This document shows positions 22,503 to 28,736 of a DNA stretch of 28,736 nt, piece by piece. The stretch comes from Lobulomyces angularis (Eukaryota; Chytridiomycota; Chytridiomycetes; Lobulomycetales; Lobulomycetaceae). Under the pieces are notes generated by a model. That model did not search any database. It was given only the letters and a program-made list of their open reading frames with translations, and was not told the origin of the DNA. The stretch lies in assembly GCA_027604685.1 (NCBI GenBank), contig JADHYX010000289.1, forward strand, positions 1-28,736, read 5' to 3'. Position numbers and translations under genes: made by a program. The first letter of the stretch is position 1; each line of letters starts with the position of its first letter.

Positions 22503-23213
22503 TTATCTTGGTTGAGAATAAACCTTCATTTTATCAAATGGTCGTTTCGGTACTGATTCCACAATCTAATTATTTCATAAAACATTGCATAAAAAAAAAA
22601 AAAAAAAAAAAATTGTATTTTACCTTAAGAATTCTATTTTTCATTCTCATTCCATCAAAGTCCTTTATAAACGCATCACAATGTTTCACACTCAACTTAA
22701 AAAAAGGATATTAATAAAAGCTATTTTAACAATAATTTTAATTACGTCAACAAAGCAAGGTAGAGACTTGGGATGGTTAGGATTCTTGCAAAATTTTTTT
22801 GGATTTTTTTGAGGAATTCTTATTTCATTTTTTTTCAGATCAAATTTTTCAAACTTTTTTATTAATTTTTCTACAGTCATTTCAGGTGGTACTCTAAAAT
22901 GCAACGTTTTTTTTTCTTCATTGTTGGAAAGTCTAACTTTTTCTAAAGGTTTCTCGACTGCATTTATCTTTTCCTCTAGATTTTTGTTTTTTGGGTCAAT
23001 TTTTTTTTTGTTCGATTCCAAATTATTTATATTAATTTTTGCTGTCTCGTCTTTTTGTTTTAAATTATTACTATTTTCGTCCTCAACATTTGAATTAATT
23101 TTTGCATCTTTTAAATTCTTCACAGAAGAAAGGAAATTTCTTTTTAAAATTAAATTTGATACTAGGTTATAATTATATAATTGTTTAAATGATTGGATTT
23201 TTAAAAAATTCAT
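22503..23213 (-). CDS. mitochondrial RRM-like protein (predicted)
   Basis: Three exons (22746-23213, 22624-22695, 22503-22565), all phase 0, give 200 residues. Reading through the first donor would instead end in a hydrophobic tail at 22692, but the spliced version continues with better protein sequence. Residues 1-~32 (MNFLKIQSFKQLYNYN... RNFLSSVK) are basic and hydroxylated with no acidic residue, like a mitochondrial presequence. A Lys/Asn/Glu-rich linker follows. From about 103 there is an RRM-like pattern: TLHFRVPPEMTVEKLIKKF (beta-1/RNP2 and helix 1), LPCFVDLS (degenerate RNP1), CDAFIKDFDGMRMKNRILKI (helix 2 and beta-4). The RNP1 aromatic pair is incomplete, so RNA binding is only suggested. 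Partner and role unknown. Confidence 0.6.
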
Positions 23214-23531
23214 TACTTTTTTTTTTTTTATTAAATAGGTATTGTGGAATAAAAAATTTGATTGAAAAAAAAAAAAAAAAAAAAATTTAGTTTTTCTCTT
23301 CATTTTTTTTTTCTCTCAATTATCAAGGGTAATTGCTTCTCTCCTTATATCTGAAGTCCATTAATTTTTTATCCAAAGAAAATAACTTTTAACAGAAAAC
23401 AAAAATTACTGGTTCTAAGTTTCTACTCTTTTATTTTTAAGTAAAGAAAAAAGAAAAAAAAAAAAAAAAAAATTTATATAAACAATAATAACCAAGAAAT
23501 TTATAAAAAAAAATGTATGTTATATTCTAAA
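23214..23531. other. intergenic, RRM-gene promoter side / GPAT 3' side
   Basis: A 318-bp gap with an A run of about 20 near 23266-23285 and another near 23454-23471. No gene or RNA is recognised. An 11-base A run stands a few bases before the RRM start codon on the minus strand. Confidence 0.5.
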
Positions 23532-25888
23532 TTATTGTTTTGGCTTTTTTATGCCTATAGAATTTTTTTCGAATCGACCACTGGCCCAACGCCTAACGTT
23601 AAACCTTAACAAGTGTAAATAAAAAAAGAGAATTTTTAACAACTTAATACAATTGTTAAATCTTACCCTTCGTCTTCATCTCCAGATATATAATCATCAG
23701 AATCGTATCGTCTTGCCCAACTGTAATTGTCTTCATCATCAGTGTCTGAATTTTCATTTTTTTCTTCAACTGTAGTAGGAGTTTTTTTTACTTCTTCTTT
23801 TAATGGATATGATTTTGGTTGTGATACTTTGACAGTCAATTCCTTTTCCCAGACTTCTTCGCCAATAGCACTTGGCCCAAACTCATTGATCAACATTTTC
23901 AAATCAACTTCTAGTTTACTTCTAATACTTCTAAGTCTATCAATATACTTCTGATCTAAAAATATAGCTAGTATGAGAGGCTTTAAAGATTTGAAAAGGT
24001 CAACTCCTTTTTCCATTCCAAAAACTGAAGGATAAGTTATACTAGGTAGAATCACCAAAAAGATCAATAAAAATTGAACAACTGGGTTATTCAAATGAGG
24101 GTAACTTGTAAACTCATGAGTAGAAAAGAAATAAATAAACATTGTTATCAATAGTGATTCTATTGCGTAAGTCAAAGGCACTACTACACTTGCAACTAGT
24201 ACTTTCTATATAATTTTGATTTGTAATTAGTAATCAACAACGGTTTAGAATATTTACCCAAGTTGCAATGACATCTCTACCCTTAAGTTTTACGCTAGAA
24301 GCAGCTAACGCTTCCTTTGCTTTCCTCTTTGAAATTATACTAGTAATCAATATGATAGGAAAATTGAGTATTGCCCCAGGCAGTAAAATAAGACTTAAAA
24401 ACAACCCTGCTAATAGTCTTAAAAGTAATCTTACAAAGGCCGTTCCTCTGCCAATACTTGTATTTTTCACTTGATGATCTCTAATACCATAACTTTTAAG
24501 CATCGCATTGTACTCTCTAACTCGTTTAGTCAACTCAATAACTTTTGGTTCATGTTGATATTCCACATATCCTTTCACAAATTTTCTTGTCAACTTCGCA
24601 ACACTGGCAAGACTTAATTTTTTTTCCGAATTAACTTGATATAATCTCCTTGCAGCCTGGATTACCATTAGGGTATCATAATCTGGAGCAGTTACAGTAA
24701 CACTTTTTAATGAATGATGAATAACATCTAAAAGTTTAGAACAAGATTCCCTTTTGTCTAATCCTCCTTTTAAATAATTTTCTACTGAATTGGTTGAAAT
24801 AGAAATTGCTTCTCCAAATTCGATAACAGCTCTAGATCTAAACTGTAGCAAGATTTTTGATTAACAAAAAAAACATAAATAAAAGAGATACCTTGTTTGG
24901 ATGAAAGTAGCTTAACCCAACAGGAACAATTTTTACATCTAAACCAGGATTAGCTGCCATAGCTCCTAACGCCATCTATTAAAGAAAAATATTAAATTAA
25001 AATTGTTAAGGTAAAGTTTTAAAAATATCCAGTAATAGAATTAGATTTTGATAGAAAAAAAAAATAGATAGACATGCGAACCACACTTTTTACTTACTAT
25101 TGCAACTCCAGCTTTCAATGGTAAAAATTCAGTTCTGTCGTGACTACCACCCTCAGGAAAAATTCCAACGCTTCCACCTTTCTTTAATTGTTCTATAACA
25201 TTAGTGAACATATCCCCTTGGTCTACAAATGGAGTAATTTTATAATCCACCCCACTATTTAACAAATCTTCACTATAATTACTTATAGCAGCTAATTCCT
25301 CTTCACTCAAATTCTCTTTAAATTTAAGGTACTGATCATCAATAATTTCTGATACAGTTTTTTGAAATTTAAAAGAGTTTATCTGGAAAGCAATTACAGA
25401 TTTTACTTTAACCTCTGATAGAAACTTTGTAGAGTTATTAACCCCAATCAAATAATTTTTTGAAACACTACTACTGGATAATTTGATATTTCCAGTGCCT
25501 TTAAAAGTTAAATCTTGTCCTCTAACGACACCAATTGCTTTCAATTTTCTTGCAAAGAATCCAACGTATTTTCTATCCATACTTTTTTGGGCGGATAAAA
25601 AAGAAACATGCCTTTTTGTGTTAGTAATTAACATCATAGGGTCCACGAATTCTAGTATAAAGAAAATAAGAAAAAAATTACTTAATTTTTTGAACTTACG
25701 ATTTGCATGAGGTGCAACGACAAAGATAACAGGACCCTACAGTAATTATGAAGTAGAATAAAAAAATAATTTAAATTGGTCTATAATACATTGGCAGGAA
25801 TGTTGTGCTGTCCTCTGCAATAAATTTCACGGAAAAAGATGTGCAGTACCCATCGAAACAAGAGACGTATTAAATCATAAAAGTCCAT
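23532..25888 (-). CDS. glycerol-3-phosphate acyltransferase, Sct1/Gpt2 type
   Basis: Catalyses the first acylation of glycerol-3-phosphate (or dihydroxyacetone phosphate) in phospholipid and triacylglycerol synthesis at the ER membrane. Seven exons (25790-25888, 25700-25736, 25098-25651, 24892-24975, 24258-24842, 23667-24205, 23532-23592) give 652 residues. The start MDFYDLIRLLFRWVLHIFFREI is a membrane segment typical of the family. Motif I is APHANQFVDP (His43, Asp49), motif III GIFPEGGSHDR (residues 208-218), and VKIVPVGLSYFHPNKFRSRA is motif IV. Two further hydrophobic hairpins follow (LLLRLLAGLFLSLILLPGAI and the PLTYAIESLLITMFIY region), then an acidic C-tail. The last intron (23593-23666) is a choice: unspliced, the frame stops at 23663 (633 residues). 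Spliced, it adds a 19-residue basic end. The upstream overlapping frame is described separately. Confidence 0.93.
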
Positions 25889-26010
25889 AGTAGATTATGA
25901 GATATTGGTTGATTATTTGGTTGAGTAGGAGGAATGATAATAAATTGGGCCTTTGCTGGATTGAATTTAAAGTGCTTTTTTGGAAATTGAGCTTGTGTGG
26001 AGAATGACAT
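25870..26010 (-). promoter_or_regulatory. upstream open reading frame overlapping the GPAT start
   Basis: An ATG at 26010 opens a 46-codon frame (MSFSTQAQFPKKHFKF...) that ends at 25870, overlapping the acyltransferase start codon (25888) by 19 nt in another frame. If the mRNA begins upstream of 26010 it would reduce initiation at the main start. Whether this segment is transcribed is not known from sequence. Confidence 0.35.
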
Positions 26011-26655
26011 CACCAAGGCTGAATGATTTGCAGCCAAAGTAACAAAACTTCGAAGAAATTTCTAGGCAAGATATATTGGGAAAAATAGAGAACAACCAGC
26101 TTTAGCAGCTACGATGATTTCTCAATATAGTATCAATATCATAAAAAACTTAATCCGCAACTAGATTCAGAACTGATACCAAATCTGCAAAGATCTTCCA
26201 CTAACTAATGTTTGAATTATATGACAATAAAAAAACTCCAGTTAGAATTCAACGTCAGTTTTTAGTTGTTGCATTGACACTGTCTACTGAATAAAACTAT
26301 CTGTGGGCAACCAGTTATCATTCACAATCAAATTTCAACGTGATAACATCAGTTGTTTCCGATATCCTAAAACTCTCCTTATACTTTTACACCTATTATT
26401 GCTTAAATTCATTTAACCACATTCACTTAATAATATTCAAATGTCCTTTCACTCAATTTCAGTGCACCAGATCCACCAAACTCTACAAAATTTTATAGAG
26501 ATATATTCAAAATTAATTATTTAATAATAAAACTGCTAGAACTATGTTCTGAATTGCAATTATCCTGCTTTCTTATTTAAAAGTTTAATTTATTAAAAAA
26601 AAAAAATTTTCAATATTGTATTCCTCTTGAAAAATAAATATAGTTTCTAAACAAT
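25889..26655. other. intergenic with decayed coding-like sequence
   Basis: A 767-bp gap between two genes transcribed away from each other. It is less A/T-run-rich than the other gaps and several frames hold protein-like fragments, but each is cut by stops. The clearest part is listed as a pseudogene candidate at 26208-26498. The rest must include both promoters. Confidence 0.5.
26208..26498 (+). pseudogene. possible transposase remnant (HARBI1-like pattern)
   Basis: From an ATG at 26208 the frame is open for 28 codons to a TAA (26292), then open again for 67 codons to a TAG (26496), which is unusual in a gap this AT-rich. The residues TPVRIQRQFLVVALTLSTE followed by NYLWATSYHSQSNFNVITSVV resemble the helical region of PIF/Harbinger nucleases, in which a P-x-x-x-x-x-L-x-x-x-L-x-x-L-A-T-G segment precedes an F-x-x-S-x-S-x-I pattern. 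The same frame upstream (to about 26040) also looks coding-like between several stops. No catalytic DDE residues or terminal repeats are seen, so this is a weak call. Confidence 0.3.
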
Positions 26656-28689
26656 ATGCTAAGAGATATAGAAATTTTAAAAAACTTAAACAAGTAAGCA
26701 AATATATTTCCCTAACTAACTTAAACTTTAACAAAAAAAAAAAAAAAAATTAAACACAGGACTCAATTTATGGAAATTTGTGAGCTAAAAGAGACGATAG
26801 CAACAAAAAATTTGGATATTAAGCAGTTAGAAGAAAAAATAACTAAATTAGAAAACATTTTAGAAAAAAATCAAAAATTTTTAACCGAAGCTTCAACCAA
26901 TACTGAAAATGCAGTTGAAAACTTGGTTTTGTCTACTGTTAACAAAGTTGACTCTGCATTGAAAACGAAGGCCATTTTTTCTTCAGTGACCATGCAAAAA
27001 AAGCCCATTGCACCTCGACTAAGCATTTCCAAACTTAGTGAAAACACAAGTGTCAGAAAACCTCAAGCACAAGTAAAATCAATTAAAACCAAGACTCTGA
27101 TAACTCCTACTTATACTCTTCGTCCAAATGCTAGTAAATTGTCACCAAAACCAATATCTTCTCCAACATCGACCAAAGTTTCTATAAAATTTATCTCCAA
27201 GATACCACCTCCAAAAACTTCTCCAAAAAAATTGGAAAAAACTCTTTTAAAGAACTATTCAAAAAAAGTTGTTGAAAAAAATGAGAAATCAGCACATTCT
27301 AAAGAATACTCCTTAGATGTCAGTACTTTAATTTTTCAAAATATTAGTATTTACGTTATTCTTTTTTTACTTAATAGGTTAGTTTTCCCACAATATCCAA
27401 TTCTACAATTTTAGCAAACAGAAAATTGGGAATCTATGAACTAAGTTCCTTTAATGAAAAAAACTTGGAAATTTCTATTTCGAATACGATGCTCGAATAT
27501 CAAAATGTTCAATTTCAAACATCCTTTAAAAGCGAGGGTGAAAAAAGTAACGGCAGCGAAAAAGTCTTAAATATTGCTCAAAAACTTGCTAAACCTCTGT
27601 CAAAGAAAAAAATTTCTATGGAAAATTCTACTGTTCCACGGGTGGTGTCTAAATCTCATTCAAGGATTTCCACGTTCTCTGATTCGAAATTGAAAAGACC
27701 GTTAATTTCTGTTTCTCCAAAAGTTTACAGTAAAATATCATCAGAGAAAGGTGTAGTAACAGAGCCACATAAAGGTGTTAACGGAGAGGTATTTTTTTTT
27801 GTAATGTCATGTATTATTAATGTTGATTTATTTAGAAAAAAAATGATGTCTCCACCGCAATTACTCAACCTAAAATAAAATCTGTACTGGCGAAAGTATC
27901 TGCAAGGAAGCAATCCTTATCGAGAACTATGAAAGTAGATGAAAAGTATGAGAAAAGTAGCTTCAATGTAAAAGTTTATTTCAAATGTTAATAATATTTT
28001 TTTATTTTACTCAGCGTTCTTTAGCAGAAAATACAGAATTTTTTTTAAAGCCTAATAAGGAGACAGAATTAAGTGAATTGGAAGAGTCTATTAGTAATAT
28101 CAGATGTCAAGTCGCCTTTTATGGCTTTCGAGAAATACCATTTCAAATAGCGAGTCAAAGCGACTCTTTAATTAGTCAATATTGTATTTCTAACCCAATT
28201 GTAATTAATGCTAACTACAAAAACAATAAACAAGCTGAACAAGTTGTAAGTAATAAAATTAAATTTTTAACTTAATTTGTGTAAAGACCGGCTCTAGCGA
28301 TAAACAGAAGCATAATTTAAATGCCATAGATTTTTCTACATTTCAAAAGCTATCTCCAAAATCTCTATCTAGTTCGAAACAAACGGCAACCCATACGGAG
28401 TCAAATGTATAACAATATGAATAATCTGTTTTTATTTTTTATTTTTTTTGTAAAGTTACCAACCTTTTCCGATTGGGTTATAGTGGAAAAGCATGCTGGG
28501 AAATCCAAAACTTTTCAACATGCAAAAAAACTGTCAGTACTGAAAAATTTTAATTCAAAGAGAGTATCTTGTCCACCAAATTTTTCTCAGGAAAATCGTT
28601 TTACTAATGCTAAATCAAAAAATGATGAAAATCCTTCTAGTTTCACCACTTCCAACCGAAAAAGCAATAGTAAACCATTTTGGTGTTAA
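26656..28689 (+). CDS. coiled-coil, Ser/Lys-rich protein of unknown function
   Basis: I do not recognise the family. Seven exons (26656-26693, 26760-27318, 27378-27788, 27836-27967, 28015-28245, 28287-28406, 28456-28689) give 574 residues. An in-frame TAG stands 15 nt before the first ATG. Exon 1 joins at a GTAAGC donor. All other junctions are phase 0. Residues ~1-65 form a coiled coil (KQLEEKITKLENILEKNQKF). The rest is low-complexity and rich in Ser, Lys, Thr and Pro, with many basic SP/TP-like sites (KLSPKPISSPTSTK). One short region (SNIRCQVAFYGFREIPFQIA) looks more ordered. A nuclear, microtubule or chromosome scaffold would fit such a layout, but this is guesswork. The donor at 27319 (GTCAGT) is atypical and is the least certain boundary. 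Confidence 0.6.
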
Positions 28690-28736
28690 CAATATATGTT
28701 TTTTTTTTTTTTTTTTTTATATTTGATTTTTTGGTG
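28690..28736. other. 3' flank with T run
   Basis: The last 47 bases after the stop codon contain a T run of about 18 and nothing else recognisable. Confidence 0.5.

Noticed and set aside
22472..22812. Two + strand frames over the RRM gene's 3' part
   Set aside because: Shadows of the minus-strand exons with a long Lys run from an A tract.

Overview
The window is nuclear DNA of a very AT-rich, gene-dense and intron-rich eukaryote. I read 14 protein-coding genes with about 80 introns. Most introns are 35-60 bp and GT-AG, with T-rich 3' ends. All exon boundaries were set by hand, from reading-frame continuity and resemblance to known families, so they are predictions. A stand-alone orotidine-5'-phosphate decarboxylase of the fungal Ura3 type, an Sct1/Gpt2-type glycerol-3-phosphate acyltransferase, a CTK1-type kinase and a yapsin-like, probably GPI-anchored aspartic-protease homologue point to a fungus, most likely an early-diverging one (chytrid, rozellid or aphelid grade). 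No species can be named from this.

Layout: 1-755 non-coding with a short tandem repeat; 756-4196 (-) Snu114/EFTUD2; 4405-4968 (+) mitochondrial ribosomal protein bL21m; 5303-6318 (-) Cwc15; 6675-8485 (-) seryl-tRNA synthetase; 8828-10129 (-) fibrillarin; 10378-11263 (-) EEF1AKMT4-like methyltransferase; 11474-12479 (-) URA3; 12535-12983 (+) Tim9; 13413-17935 (+) a very large CTK1/CDK12-type kinase; 17936-19103 unexplained; 19104-20322 (+) DUF4336/metallo-beta-lactamase-like protein; 20518-21981 (-) aspartic-protease homologue without catalytic aspartates; 22138-22480 tandem repeats; 22503-23213 (-) mitochondrial RRM-like protein; 23532-25888 (-) glycerol-3-phosphate acyltransferase; about 26040-26500 decayed, perhaps transposase-derived sequence; 26656-28689 (+) unknown coiled-coil, Ser/Lys-rich protein.

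Most genes are housekeeping: splicing (Snu114, Cwc15), transcription elongation (kinase), rRNA modification (fibrillarin), translation (SerRS, bL21m, the eEF1A-methyltransferase-like gene), mitochondrial import and RNA (Tim9, RRM protein), pyrimidine and phospholipid synthesis. They do not form an operon or a pathway cluster.

The most unusual content is in gene architecture. The kinase gene starts with a run of tiny phase-0 exons (18-54 nt), nearly all beginning with the same Asn-Tyr-Tyr codons. Downstream of the kinase domain it appears to continue, through five 11-residue RRxS-bearing repeats, into a CCCH zinc finger and an RS-rich tail. Fibrillarin shows a parallel arrangement: its Gly/Arg-rich domain is cut into symmetric phase-1 mini-exons. 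Tim9 carries a 12-nt micro-exon that supplies most of its first CX3C motif. Several introns are multiples of three without stops. The aspartic-protease homologue has Glu and Ala in place of the two catalytic Asp residues.
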